A stretch of DNA of 64,000 bases from an uncultured bacterium (GTDB lineage Bacteria > Patescibacteriota > Patescibacteriia > 2-12-FULL-60-25). The notes under the pieces are model-generated. The model searched no databases and was not told where the DNA came from. It saw nothing but the letters and a program-made list of their open reading frames with translations. This document shows positions 7,635 through 16,639 of this stretch, one piece after another. A program made the position numbers and the translations under genes. Location: assembly GCA_937949995.1 (NCBI GenBank), contig CALFEO010000013.1, positions 19,493 through 83,492 of the forward strand, written 5' to 3'. How positions within the stretch are numbered: the first letter of the stretch is position 1; every line of letters begins with the position of its first letter.

Positions 7635-8578
7635 AGCAATAGCATATGTTCGTGACATAATTTATCGTTTTGTATTTGTTTACGCGCAACGCGCAGTTTG
7701 GCGCTTCTTGCACGGGGATTTTGATTAATTTCGGTTTTTGACGGAAGCAATGGTTTTTTTGTGATGATTGCTTCCGGATATTTTTTGAATGTTTGTTTGA
7801 CAATGCGGTCTTCCAGAGAGTGAAACGAGATGACTGCGATCGCTCCGCATGGCGCCAGGATTTCCCAGGCGTCTTGGAGTGCCACGCGGAGCGATTCCAG
7901 CTCATCATTAACCGCAATGCGCAGGGCTTGAAAGGTTTTGGTCGCCGGGTGGAGGTGCGTACGCCCGTTAATGCGGGGCACAGCCTCCTTCACAACCGAA
8001 GCCAGATCGAGTGTTCGCTCGAAGGGTTTGGATTTACGACGATTTACGATCGCCTCGGCTATACGCGAGGCAAAGCGCTCTTCGCCAAAGTTTCGCAGAC
8101 ATTTGATCAGATCATGTTTGGGCCAAGAATTGACGATTTGCATGGCGGTTAAACCGTCTTCGTTGGCTTTGGGACCCAATCGCATATCGAGCGGACCATC
8201 CTCTTGAAATGACAGGCCCTTCAAAGGGTCGGTTAGCTCGTCGCTGGAAACTCCAAGGTCGAATAAAATTCCGTCGAAAGGAGCCAGTTTTGATTTTTTG
8301 GCGGCTGAAACAATATCGCGGAAATTGCTTTCCATGATTTGCCAATTGCCGGCAAGCTCTTGCTTTTGACATTGTTTGCGGGCCCGCGCCAAAGCGACAG
8401 GGTCTACATCCAATGAAAGAAGCGAGCCTTTAAAATCTGAAGTTTGCAGAATGGCAAATGAATGCGCAGCTCCGCCCAAAGTCGCATCTAAATAATGCCC
8501 CTTTGGATGAGGGTGCAGAGCCTCTAAAACTTCGCGGACCATGACCGCGGTATGAATTGATTTATTTGTTACGGTCAT
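7631..8578 (-). CDS. rsmH: 16S rRNA (cytosine-1402-N4)-methyltransferase RsmH
   Basis: 315 aa SAM-dependent methyltransferase (MraW) that methylates C1402 in the 16S rRNA decoding centre. The family signatures appear in order: HTAVMVREV near the N-terminus, DATLGGAAHS (SAM-binding motif I), FDLGVSSDEL, GPLDMRLGP, NFGEERFASRIAEAIV, HPATKTFQALRIAVNDEL and ISFHSLEDRIVKQTF. The length is normal. Start and stop overlap mraZ and ftsL by 4 nt each, so the three genes are one translationally coupled operon. Confidence 0.95.
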   Translation of the reverse strand: MTVTNKSIHTAVMVREVLEALHPHPKGHYLDATLGGAAHSFAILQTSDFKGSLLSLDVDPVALARARKQCQKQELAGNWQIMESNFRDIVSAAKKSKLAPFDGILFDLGVSSDELTDPLKGLSFQEDGPLDMRLGPKANEDGLTAMQIVNSWPKHDLIKCLRNFGEERFASRIAEAIVNRRKSKPFERTLDLASVVKEAVPRINGRTHLHPATKTFQALRIAVNDELESLRVALQDAWEILAPCGAIAVISFHSLEDRIVKQTFKKYPEAIITKKPLLPSKTEINQNPRARSAKLRVARKQIQNDKLCHEHMLLL

Positions 8579-9006
8579 AAGCCCAATGGCCCCAAGCGTT
8601 CGGCGATTTCATCGCCTGTGGCTTCGGTTTTTGCCGCATAGGCATTCCACGCATCTTCGTCCCAGATCTCAAGACGATCGTAAAGACCGGAGATCACAGC
8701 TTTTTTGTTTAGCTTGGCGTATAAACGCAAATATTCGGGAATCATGATGCGCCCTGATTTATCGATGGATACTTCCATGGCGCCGGCTAACATGAGCCGG
8801 GCAAACGCGCGGGTATCCGCTTGTGACAGCGGCAAGGCTGAAATCTTGGCAGCCAAGGATTCCCATTGCTTCTTGGGATAAAGAAACAATGTATGATCAA
8901 GCCCGCGCGTTACCACGGCACCTTTTGATAAATCGGTGCGATAGCCTACAGGAATGGACAGCCTCCCTTTGTCGTCGATTGTGTAATGATATTCACCTAT
9001 GAACAT
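8575..9006 (-). CDS. mraZ: Transcriptional regulator MraZ
   Basis: 143 aa with the duplicated SpoVT/AbrB-like MraZ fold: IDDKGRLSIP near residue 11 and IDKSGRIMIP near residue 80, each followed by a hydrophobic segment. MraZ forms rings, binds TGGG direct repeats upstream of its own operon and represses the dcw cluster. The start at 9006 gives MFIGEYHYTIDDKGR, the standard MraZ N-terminus; the longer in-frame ORF to 9105 would put non-family residues in front. A promoter with matching MraZ boxes lies upstream. Confidence 0.93.
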   Translation of the reverse strand: MFIGEYHYTIDDKGRLSIPVGYRTDLSKGAVVTRGLDHTLFLYPKKQWESLAAKISALPLSQADTRAFARLMLAGAMEVSIDKSGRIMIPEYLRLYAKLNKKAVISGLYDRLEIWDEDAWNAYAAKTEATGDEIAERLGPLGL

Positions 9007-9100
9007 ACGGGCGGACTTGATTGAATCCGTTATATAAATATTCGGGTAAAAAAATATGGCGGGACAGCTTTCCACACTTGCGTGCGGCAAAACTTCTTTT

Positions 9101-9124
9101 CCCACTCTTCCCCACTTGTACCCA
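9101..9124 (-). promoter_or_regulatory. MraZ-binding repeats (three TGGGN boxes)
   Basis: On the minus strand TGGGT, TGGGG and TGGGA start at 9124, 9114 and 9104, exactly 10 nt apart with 5-nt spacers. This is the repeat layout known for MraZ operators. The first box touches the -10 hexamer and the others cover the expected start of transcription, which fits autorepression. Confidence 0.8.
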
Positions 9125-9152
9125 TTTTATGCCACTACAACCCTTACGTCAA
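9124..9152 (-). promoter_or_regulatory. mraZ operon promoter
   Basis: Minus strand -35 TTGACG (9147-9152), 17-nt spacer, -10 TAAAAT (9124-9129). It lies immediately upstream of and overlapping the MraZ boxes, about 110 nt before the mraZ ATG. Confidence 0.75.
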
Positions 9153-9232
9153 CCATTTCACCCCACTTCAATAGACGCTTAATCAAGCCAATTTAGTGTT
9201 CTGTTTTTGTTCCAATGTTTATAACTACACGA

Positions 9233-9570
9233 GTGAGTTCATCAAGTTTAAAGATTAAAGTTCATCAAGAGCAACCTATGAGTTCATCCCACTACGCCTA
9301 AACGGCTTCGCGGGACAGGTCAAGTTTAAAGATTAAAGTTCATCAAGAGCAACTCAAGAGTTCATCAAGTTGAAAGTCTAAAGTTCATCAAGAGTTTTTC
9401 GAGAGTTCATCCCACTACGCCTAAACGGCTTCGCGGGACAGGTCAAATTGAAAGTCTAAAGTTCGTCAGAAGTTCATCAAGTTAAAAGTCTAAAGTTTAT
9501 CAAGAGTTACTCATGCTTCTCTTGATGAACTTTAGACTTGATGAACTTGTTGCTTTGTGTGATGAACTTG
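9233..9570. repeat. GTTCATCAAGAG repeat tract with inverted copies
   Basis: Many copies of AGTTCATCAAG/TAAAGTTCATCAAGAG, twice interrupted by CTACGCCTAAACGGCTTCGCG, then inverted copies (CTCTTGATGAACTTTAGAC) from about 9518. It fills the 9170-9595 gap. ORFs drawn through it are repeat read-through. Confidence 0.75.
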
Positions 9571-9594
9571 TTACTTGGCGGGGCGTTTTTCTTA

Positions 9595-9620
9595 TAAAAA
9601 ATCCGCCGAGGGAGGGCGGA
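9595..9620 (-). terminator. Intrinsic terminator
   Basis: Minus-strand TCCGCC/GGCGGA stem followed by TTTTTTATAAG, directly after the gene ending at 9627. Confidence 0.75.
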
Positions 9621-9626
9621 AGTTGG

Positions 9627-10412
9627 TTAGAAGCCGGAGGGCTGGAGAGAGCGGACAGGAGATGTGAAAGAGATGAACTCGGGCGGATTGACTATGAGTG
9701 TGCGGGCCGCGATGTAGTTGCCGGCTCCGAAGGCGAATTCGACGCGGAACAATTGTTCCAGCGTGTAGTATCGGGGATAGACCGACAAAACCCTGACAAC
9801 TTGATACAGATTCTCCGAATCAGTGATGATCTCGGAAGCGTATCTGGCGGGGCTTTTGTGAGTTGCCTCGGCCAAGCGTTCGCAAAGATTCAAGACGCGA
9901 GGAAACTCGCGTTTCAATTGCGTGATTTTGACGAAACCGCCCTCGGCGAAAGCCCAATCGTAAGCCGACATTTCGGCGGGAAGCAACCAAACTTGCTCCG
10001 GGGCTGATGCCAGAGCTGTACACTTGGCATAACGGCGAAGAGCGGTGCGAAAATGGCTCATAGCCAAAATACTCAAGACCTCTTGCCTTTCTACGGCAGT
10101 GTCCCCGAAATCCAAAGGAACGGGTTTCTCGGTCTCATGACATTTTTTGACCGCCTTCTTGAATGCCTCGCACAGCTCGGGTCTGTGCAAATAAAACAAG
10201 CTGAAAAATGTTTCCAATTCTTCGTTCTTTTTTACGGCTTTGGCCTTGGCGTCATGCTTGCGCAAAAACCATTCGGCCTGATAATCCCCGACGCGAAGAT
10301 AACGATTTTCTTCGCGGGAATACGGGAACTCGTAACCGCGGGCTTCGGCATTGGCCAAAATCGATTCCAATTCCGCGTCCGAACAATGCTTGGGAAATTT
10401 GATTCTGTTCAT
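9627..10412 (-). CDS. Hypothetical soluble protein
   Basis: 261 aa, not recognised. It has no signal peptide or membrane segment. The sequence is mostly helical and charged, with scattered cysteines (KHCSDAELESIL at the N-terminus, KKCHETEKP, NLCERLAEATH) and a hydrophobic, proline-containing C-terminus. A strong AAGGAG Shine-Dalgarno lies 7 nt before the ATG at 10412. It is monocistronic, with its own terminator, and has repeat tracts on both sides. Confidence 0.7.
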   Translation of the reverse strand: MNRIKFPKHCSDAELESILANAEARGYEFPYSREENRYLRVGDYQAEWFLRKHDAKAKAVKKNEELETFFSLFYLHRPELCEAFKKAVKKCHETEKPVPLDFGDTAVERQEVLSILAMSHFRTALRRYAKCTALASAPEQVWLLPAEMSAYDWAFAEGGFVKITQLKREFPRVLNLCERLAEATHKSPARYASEIITDSENLYQVVRVLSVYPRYYTLEQLFRVEFAFGAGNYIAARTLIVNPPEFISFTSPVRSLQPSGF

Positions 10413-10471
10413 TCTTTTCTCCTTTCGAGGTGCAGAAAGTTGGTATCATATAACTTAAGAAATGTCAATGA

Positions 10472-10565
10472 GAGAGCTACTAGCTAGTAGCTTCTAGCTT
10501 CTAGCTTCTAGCTTCTAGCTACTAGCTACTAGCTTCTAGCTTCTAGCTTCTAGCTACTAGCTGCC
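10472..10565. repeat. Intergenic CTAGCTTCTAGC repeat tract
   Basis: About ten head-to-tail degenerate units of CTACTAGCT/TCTAGCTTCTAGC between the divergent gene starts at 10412 and 10603. Same family as 2080-2222. Confidence 0.8.
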
Positions 10566-10602
10566 GGTATAAACCCAGCCCCTTAAAGGAGGTGTGATTA
10601 TT

Positions 10603-10644
10603 ATGAAAGACTTGATATTGGCCTTGGGGCGTGATGAGATGTAA
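10603..10644 (+). CDS. 13-aa leader ORF before uvrC
   Basis: ATG AAA GAC TTG ... GAG ATG TAA encodes MKDLILALGRDEM. A near-perfect Shine-Dalgarno, AAAGGAGGTG (10585-10594), sits 8 nt upstream, far stronger than any site before uvrC itself, whose ATG follows 14 nt after this stop. It may couple or regulate uvrC translation, or be the remnant of a displaced gene start. No attenuator hairpin is obvious between the two. Confidence 0.4.
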   Translation: MKDLILALGRDEM

Positions 10645-10658
10645 GATGTAGGTGCTTT

Positions 10659-11918
10659 ATGATTCCCAAGAGTATTAAAATTCAAGATGATATATTGCCG
10701 GATAATCCCGGTGTATATCTGATGAAAAACTCAAACAATGAGATTATTTATGTTGGCAAAGCAACCTCATTGAAAAATAGGGTGAATTCCTATTTTACGG
10801 GTCCGCGCGATCCGAAGACCCGCAAGCTGGTTCAGGATATCGCTGTAATCGATTATATCGAACAGCCGACGGCGATTGAGGCTCTGTTTTTGGAGGCCAA
10901 TCTAATAAAAAAATACAAACCTTTTTACAATATCCGCGAAAAGGATGACAAAAGCTATTCTTACTTGGTCATCACCAATGAAGATTTTCCTCGTCCTTAT
11001 ATTCTCCGTGCCACGGATTTGGATGAGCGGGCGGCAAAAAAATACAAAGCCGTGTACGGCCCGTTTACCTCATCGGGCGCTGTGAAAAATGCTTTGCGGA
11101 TTATTCGTAAAGCGATTCCTTGGTCGGTTTGCGCGCCCGGGCAGAAACGTCCTTGTTTTGATTATTCATTAAAAAAATGCCCCGGAGTCTGCACCAATCT
11201 GATTACCAAAAAAGATTATGCAAAAATCATCCGCGACTTGATGGCGTTTTTCGACGGCCGCAGACCCGAGCTGGTGAAACGTTATCGGCGTGAAATGCAA
11301 TCGCTATCCAAAAGTCAAAAGTATGAACAAGCTGCTATTTTACGCAACCGTCTATTTGCTTTAGAGCATATACAAGATATGGCGGTGCTGGCCAAAGATG
11401 ATCGCAAGCTTCCTGATGATTACCAACAAAATCCGGTTATGGGACGTGTAGAGGGTTATGACATCTCCAACATTTCCGGCACTTCGGGTACCGCCTCAAT
11501 GGTTGTGTTTCGCAGAGGAGCTCCGGAAAAATCTTTGTACCGAAAATTCCGCTTGCGTACGGTTATCAGCCCGGATGATTATGAATCTTTGCGCGAAGTT
11601 TTGCGCCGCCGATTCGGCCATCATGAAACGGGATGGGAATGGCCGGATCTGATTCTGATCGATGGAGGAAAAGGTCAGGTTAATGCGGCTCTGGATATCG
11701 TTTCCAAATTGGATTCACCCAAAACAATACCGGTTATCGGTATAGCCAAAGGCCCTACGCGCAAAAAACAAGAATTGATAATACCGCCGGTTTTTGAAGG
11801 CTTAAGATCTCAATTGGAAAAACATCTTGATATTCTTGTCCAAGTTCAGGATGAATCACATCGTTTTGCCATCTCGTATCATCGTAAGCTGAGGTCGAGA
11901 GTCGCAACCAAACGTTAA
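10659..11918 (+). CDS. uvrC: Excinuclease ABC subunit C, C-terminally short
   Basis: 419 aa. The GIY-YIG nuclease domain is at the N-terminus (NPGVYLMKNSNNEIIYVGKA), a UVR motif is near residue 225 (KSQKYEQAAILRNRLFAL), and the RNase H-like UvrC nuclease follows (VEGYDISNISGT; DLILIDGGKGQV; GIAKGP; DESHRFAISYHR). UvrC makes both incisions in nucleotide excision repair after UvrA/UvrB loading. Usual UvrC is about 600 aa; this one stops right after the second nuclease domain and has no C-terminal helix-hairpin-helix. The stop is clean, with no frameshift seen, so it appears to be a naturally short form. UvrA is encoded 2 kb downstream on the other strand. Confidence 0.93.
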   Translation: MIPKSIKIQDDILPDNPGVYLMKNSNNEIIYVGKATSLKNRVNSYFTGPRDPKTRKLVQDIAVIDYIEQPTAIEALFLEANLIKKYKPFYNIREKDDKSYSYLVITNEDFPRPYILRATDLDERAAKKYKAVYGPFTSSGAVKNALRIIRKAIPWSVCAPGQKRPCFDYSLKKCPGVCTNLITKKDYAKIIRDLMAFFDGRRPELVKRYRREMQSLSKSQKYEQAAILRNRLFALEHIQDMAVLAKDDRKLPDDYQQNPVMGRVEGYDISNISGTSGTASMVVFRRGAPEKSLYRKFRLRTVISPDDYESLREVLRRRFGHHETGWEWPDLILIDGGKGQVNAALDIVSKLDSPKTIPVIGIAKGPTRKKQELIIPPVFEGLRSQLEKHLDILVQVQDESHRFAISYHRKLRSRVATKR

Positions 11919-12063
11919 TAACGTTTGCAACCCTTTGGATCGCGTGCAAAATTCAGTTTATCCATACATGAGAATATCTTGATGAACTGCGTTGTTCGTC
12001 CTTTGACGCTTGGCCGGAAATGTGTTTGTATATATCCGGTTCTTCGAAAACAGAGGGAATACA

Positions 12064-13710
12064 ATGGAGAGGCGTGAACACGAAGCCAGAAAACAAGAGA
12101 TACTGGATTATTTGGCCACATTACAAGTCGAAGAGTGGATGTTGCTCCGATTGGCCGGCAAAGTGGAGCGGTGCTTCAACAACAATCCGGTTGGAGCATT
12201 GCGGGCATTCGCGGCCAATGGATGGGGTCCCAGTGATATTTTTCACTGGCTCACGCATAATTTGACTTTTCGCAAAATCAATCCGCATTGGTCGGATTCC
12301 TTTTACCATATCTTTTTTGTGGAACATCTGCTCATTGAAGCAGGTTTAAGCAAAGAAACCGCTCACAGCATGGTGCTTACGCAAGCTTGGATTTTTTGGA
12401 TTCCGCCGGTTCGTTTGGAAACCGCTGTCAAAACATTTTTGAAGCTTGGTTATGATGAAGAAATCATCAAGCATATAGCCAATCAAATGCCCCACATGTT
12501 TCACATGCCGGCAACGGAAATAATTGACGAATGCAAAAGAGCTTCGATCGCGCAAAGAGGGTTATTGTGGAATACCAAGTTGGACAATGGTCCTCCGCCG
12601 ATTACGATCAAAGCCCCTCCGATTCGGCTTTCCGCCAGAATAGACTGCAGAACACCGCCTAAAACCGAACCGGCTAAAAAAACAACAGTTGTTTTGAACC
12701 ATGAGGCGCCGGAATCGGAAAAACCGCCCACCGGCGATTCCGGAATGATATCGCAGGTTGTTGCGGAGCAAACCGATCCTCAACCGAAAAAGCTCAAACC
12801 GCTGAAAACATTCAGACCGGAAATGACTCCGGAGCTTATCAGTAAGCTTAAGTCCAGAAAGCTCGGCGCTAAAAAAGAAGCGGTGCAAGAAGTTAGACCG
12901 AAAGCGGAAATTCATGCTGAAGAAGGTCTCTCGCCTCAGAATCCGCAACCGCTGAAGACTTTCCGGCCGGCGCCAAATCCGGACATTGCGCCGAAACCCG
13001 CTCCGAAAAAAGAGCTGAAAAACAGAGCTCACGTTGGAGAAACGGAACCCGAAAATGCATCGCCGGCTCTGGACATGAGCAGGATTCAAGCACTGATTGA
13101 TTCTTCGGCCAAAGAAGATGATGAGAAGGCTTGGGAAAATTACCTGGAACAAAACGGCTGGTTGAAGGATAAAACATCCAATCAATACCGAGTTTGTCTG
13201 ACATTGGCGCGCTGGATGCCGATTCATGTTCAAGCCGCGCCCTATCATCTGGAAGCCAAAGGCGCACCGAGCGACAAATTGAGATTTTGGGTTAAGATTT
13301 TGACAAGCAAGAAACTGAAAAATTTGTTATCGGTTGCGCCGGAAACCGTGGAAATTCGTTTATTCGTTTTGCGCAGAATCGGCAGGAATTTTCTTAAAGA
13401 ACCCAAGTGGCTGCTTCTGCCCTGGGAAACTTTATCGGAAAGCGAACTGCGCTACCGCGTAAACGAGATCGAAGCCCGCGGTAAAAACGCGCATCTTAAA
13501 CCATACATCAAGATGTTGCTCAATCCCGATCGAGAGCAATTCGTAAAGCGTTTGGATGATTTTGTCGAGCGCATGCGCAGGCGAAACACATTGTATTTGG
13601 ATGACGTGTGGGTTGATGAGGATGAGGAACATCTCATCTTTGACGATGACCCCGCGGAACCCAAATCCATGACCCCTGACGAATTACGCGCCAAGCTTTT
13701 GGCCAGATAA
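12064..13710 (+). CDS. Hypothetical protein with Pro/Lys-rich central linker
   Basis: 548 aa, not recognised. Residues 1-190 look helical and globular (NNPVGALRAFAANGWGPSDIFHWLTHNL). Residues about 190-340 are a low-complexity Pro/Lys/Glu linker with two near-repeats of PLKTFRP. Residues about 345-548 form a second globular domain (RVCLTLARWMPIHVQAAPYHLEAKG) and an acidic tail (DEDEEHLIFDDDP). No membrane segment is seen. The ATG at 12064 has a GAGGG Shine-Dalgarno; the longer ORF from 12010 is less likely. A -35 TTGACG lies at 12003. It is monocistronic, with a good terminator. Confidence 0.7.
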   Translation: MERREHEARKQEILDYLATLQVEEWMLLRLAGKVERCFNNNPVGALRAFAANGWGPSDIFHWLTHNLTFRKINPHWSDSFYHIFFVEHLLIEAGLSKETAHSMVLTQAWIFWIPPVRLETAVKTFLKLGYDEEIIKHIANQMPHMFHMPATEIIDECKRASIAQRGLLWNTKLDNGPPPITIKAPPIRLSARIDCRTPPKTEPAKKTTVVLNHEAPESEKPPTGDSGMISQVVAEQTDPQPKKLKPLKTFRPEMTPELISKLKSRKLGAKKEAVQEVRPKAEIHAEEGLSPQNPQPLKTFRPAPNPDIAPKPAPKKELKNRAHVGETEPENASPALDMSRIQALIDSSAKEDDEKAWENYLEQNGWLKDKTSNQYRVCLTLARWMPIHVQAAPYHLEAKGAPSDKLRFWVKILTSKKLKNLLSVAPETVEIRLFVLRRIGRNFLKEPKWLLLPWETLSESELRYRVNEIEARGKNAHLKPYIKMLLNPDREQFVKRLDDFVERMRRRNTLYLDDVWVDEDEEHLIFDDDPAEPKSMTPDELRAKLLAR

Positions 13711-13714
13711 CTTT

Positions 13715-13740
13715 CCCGCAAATATTGCGGGATTTTTTTT
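13715..13740 (+). terminator. Intrinsic terminator
   Basis: CCCGCAA-ATA-TTGCGGG followed by an 8-T run, directly after the gene ending at 13710. Confidence 0.9.
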
Positions 13741-13762
13741 AACGGAAAAACAACTAACTAAC

Positions 13763-14035
13763 ATCAATGCCAGATGCCAAATGACGAATGCCAAACTTAC
13801 GAAAATGCCTAATGCCAAATTATGAATGCTAAACCTACAGTAATTCCAAATGCCAAATGATGAATGCCAAATATATGAGGCCTCACGGCATTACTATATT
13901 AAATCCCAAATGCCAAATTATGAATGCCAAATATCGGTAACCCTGCGGGTTTTAATTTATATAAATAAAATAAGCGTAGCGATACAATAATTTGGCATTA
14001 GGCATTAGTCATTTGGCATTAAAAGAGTCATTTGA
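13763..14035. repeat. AATGCCAAATGATGAATGCC repeat tract
   Basis: Direct degenerate copies of AATGCCAAAT(GA/TA)TGAATGCC, ending with inverted copies (ATTTGGCATTAGGCATTAG) near 13990-14035. It fills the convergent gap between the gene at 13710 and uvrA. No gene is seen. Confidence 0.75.
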
Positions 14036-14087
14036 CATTAATTGAGCGCGATTTTTAATTCATAATTTGTGTTGATTGGCAGTTCGT

Positions 14088-16637
14088 TTATCTGCGGAGG
14101 ACTCGTTTAAGATATTGTCCGGTATAACTTCCCGCGACAACGGCGACATCTTCGGGGGTGCCTTCGGCTACGATTTGGCCGCCTCTATCCCCTCCTTCGG
14201 GACCCAAGTCAATGATCCAATCGGCTTGTTTGATGACATCGAGATTGTGCTCGATGATGATGACCGTGTTGCCGCGGTCTACAAGCTTGTGTAAGACTTC
14301 GAGAAGTTGTTTGACATCTTCAAAATGCAAACCCGTCGTAGGCTCATCCAAGATGTAGACAGTGTGGCCGGTGTCGCGTTTGGACAACTCGGAAGAGAGT
14401 TTGACGCGCTGTGCCTCGCCGCCGGAAAGAGTGTTGGCCGGCTGACCGAGTTCGATGTAGCCGAGGCCGACCTCTTTTAAGATTCTGGTGCGGTCGCGGA
14501 CCGGCGGGATGTCTTTAAAAAAATCATTGGCTTCTTCCACATTCATCTTTAAAATGTCGTGAATGTTTTTATTACGATATTTTACCTCCAAAGTTTCGCG
14601 ATTGAATCTACGGCCTTTGCAGACTTCGCAGGGGACATAAACCGTGGGCAAAAAGTGCATTTCGATGGCGATTTGGCCGTTGCCTTCGCAATGCTCGCAA
14701 CGTCCGCCGGGGCGGTTGAAGGAAAAGCGCCCGATTTTATAACCTCTCATGCGAGCATCCGGAGTAAGGCTGTAAAGTTCACGAATAGGCATCCACATGC
14801 CCGTGTAAGTGGCGGGATTGGAACGCGGAGTTCGGCCTATCGGTGATTGATCGACGTCGATGATTTTATCGACCCATTCGAGGCCTTTGATGGAGCCGTG
14901 CGGAGCCGGAGTTGCTTCGGCACCGTAGATTTTTTTAGCTAAAGCTCGGTACAAGATATCGATGACCAAAGTGGATTTGCCGGAACCGGAAACGCCGGTA
15001 ACGCAAACAAAACGTTTGAGCGGAATTTTGACATTGATGTTTTTGAGGTTGAAAGCCGAAGCTTTTTTTATTTCCAGCCAATTTTTAGGCTCTCCCCGAC
15101 GCTTGGCAGGTTTGGGGATGTATTTTTCACCGCGCAGATAAGCGCAAGTGACGCTGTTTTTATCGTTTAGGATTTGAGGCATGGGGCCGTGTGCCACGAT
15201 TTTTCCGCCATGCTTGCCGGCGCCCGGACCAAAATCGACAAGATAGTCGGCGGCCGCGATCGTATCTTCATCATGTTCGACAACGATGATGGAATTGCCG
15301 GAGTTGCGGAGTTTTTCCAGAGTTTCGACAAGGCGGGCATTATCTTTTTGATGCAAGCCGATTGTTGGCTCGTCGAGAACATAAAGAGCGCCAACCAAGC
15401 CCGAGCCGATTTGGGAAGCGAGGCGGATGCGTTGAGCTTCGCCGCCCGATAAAGAGCCGGCGATGCGATTTAAAGTGAGATAATGCAAACCCACATCTTG
15501 CATAAATTGCAGGCGTGCCAAAATTTCTTTCATGATGGGCTCGGAGATGGCTGTTTCGGTTTCGTTTAGTGTAAGACTTTTGAAAAACTCCAAAGCTTGT
15601 TCGATGGTGAGCGAAGTAACATCCACAATGCTTTTTTTGTTGACGAGTACGTTTAACGCTTCTTTGCGCAAGCGCGCGCCTTTACAGACTTCGCAGATTT
15701 CATCCGAATATATCCAAGTGGTTCCCAAGCCGTTACAAGCTTCACAAGCGCCGTAGGGAGAGTTGAACGAGAATAAGCGCGGTTCGATTTCCGGAAAAGC
15801 GAAATCATGCTCCGGGCAAGCAAAACGAGCTGACATGAGTTTTTCACTGCCATCATCCAAAACGGCGATGACAGTATCGTCGGCGCGATCCAAGGCGATT
15901 TCGACAGCTTCGACCAGGCGCGAACGCAGAGGTTGATTGTTTTCGATGGGCCAAGCCAGAGGAATGCGATCTACGATAAGCTCGATATTGTGACGTTTGT
16001 AACGAGCCAAGGGCACGCGCTCGCGGAGCGGGTAGATTTTGCTGTTGACGCGCACTTCGGAAAAACCGCCTTCGTAGGCTTGTTGCAAAAGCTGGTAATA
16101 CTCGCCTTTACGACCGCGGACTATGGGCGCGAGAATGATTATTTCGTTGGCGCTTTTGGCGTTTTTGCGTGCCTTGATCAGCTCCGGCTTGGTGTGGATT
16201 TCGACAGTTGTTTGCAGAACCACGTCCGCGATTTCATCGACCGTCATCTTACGTATAGGCTCACCGCCGATCGGACAGTGAGGTTTGCCGATGCGCGCGT
16301 AGAGGACGCGCAAGTAATCGTAAATTTCAGTGATGGTGGCGACTGTTGAGCGCGGGTTGGCGGAATGGGCTTTTTGGTCGATGGAAATGGCCGGTGATAA
16401 ACCTTCGATTTCATCCACGTCCGGTTTTTTAAGCTGGCCCAAAAATTGGCGCGCATAAGCAGATAAAGACTCTACGTAACGGCGCTGACCCTCGGCGAAA
16501 ATCGTATCAAACGCCAAAGACGACTTGCCCGAGCCGGATAAGCCTGTGAAGACGACCATTTTGTTGCGGGGAATCTCGAGGTCGATGTTTTGGAGGTTGT
16601 GCTCGCGAGCACCTTTGATGGTTATTTTGTCTTGCAT
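14088..16637 (-). CDS. uvrA: Excinuclease ABC subunit A
   Basis: 849 aa, tandem ABC ATPase that finds bulky lesions and loads UvrB. First nucleotide site: GLSGSGKSSLAF, with signature LSGGEAQRIRLA and LYVLDEPTIGLH. Second site: GVSGSGKSTLV, with NTLSGGEAQRVKLS and YILDEPTTGLH. The zinc module CEHCEGNGQI...CEVCKGRRF is intact in the second half. The first-half zinc/UvrB-binding region (CEACNGLG...CEVCKGARL) is compact, which explains a length about 90 aa below the usual 940. The start at 16637 gives MQDKITIKGAREHNL, the standard N-terminus; 16 codons of upstream ORF are repeat sequence. Confidence 0.95.
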   Translation of the reverse strand: MQDKITIKGAREHNLQNIDLEIPRNKMVVFTGLSGSGKSSLAFDTIFAEGQRRYVESLSAYARQFLGQLKKPDVDEIEGLSPAISIDQKAHSANPRSTVATITEIYDYLRVLYARIGKPHCPIGGEPIRKMTVDEIADVVLQTTVEIHTKPELIKARKNAKSANEIIILAPIVRGRKGEYYQLLQQAYEGGFSEVRVNSKIYPLRERVPLARYKRHNIELIVDRIPLAWPIENNQPLRSRLVEAVEIALDRADDTVIAVLDDGSEKLMSARFACPEHDFAFPEIEPRLFSFNSPYGACEACNGLGTTWIYSDEICEVCKGARLRKEALNVLVNKKSIVDVTSLTIEQALEFFKSLTLNETETAISEPIMKEILARLQFMQDVGLHYLTLNRIAGSLSGGEAQRIRLASQIGSGLVGALYVLDEPTIGLHQKDNARLVETLEKLRNSGNSIIVVEHDEDTIAAADYLVDFGPGAGKHGGKIVAHGPMPQILNDKNSVTCAYLRGEKYIPKPAKRRGEPKNWLEIKKASAFNLKNINVKIPLKRFVCVTGVSGSGKSTLVIDILYRALAKKIYGAEATPAPHGSIKGLEWVDKIIDVDQSPIGRTPRSNPATYTGMWMPIRELYSLTPDARMRGYKIGRFSFNRPGGRCEHCEGNGQIAIEMHFLPTVYVPCEVCKGRRFNRETLEVKYRNKNIHDILKMNVEEANDFFKDIPPVRDRTRILKEVGLGYIELGQPANTLSGGEAQRVKLSSELSKRDTGHTVYILDEPTTGLHFEDVKQLLEVLHKLVDRGNTVIIIEHNLDVIKQADWIIDLGPEGGDRGGQIVAEGTPEDVAVVAGSYTGQYLKRVLRR

Positions 16638-16639
16638 AC

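Noticed and set aside
980..8578. Alternative genetic code with UGA as sense codon
   Set aside because: Several genes stop at TGA in ATGA overlaps (980, 7631, 33457, 42898), so UGA is a stop here.
9513..10007. 164-aa plus-strand ORF
   Set aside because: Antisense to the minus-strand gene 9627-10412 and begins in a repeat tract; no family features.
13763..14035. Possible CRISPR array
   Set aside because: The repeats are degenerate, contiguous and in both orientations, without unique spacers of constant length; no cas genes in the window.
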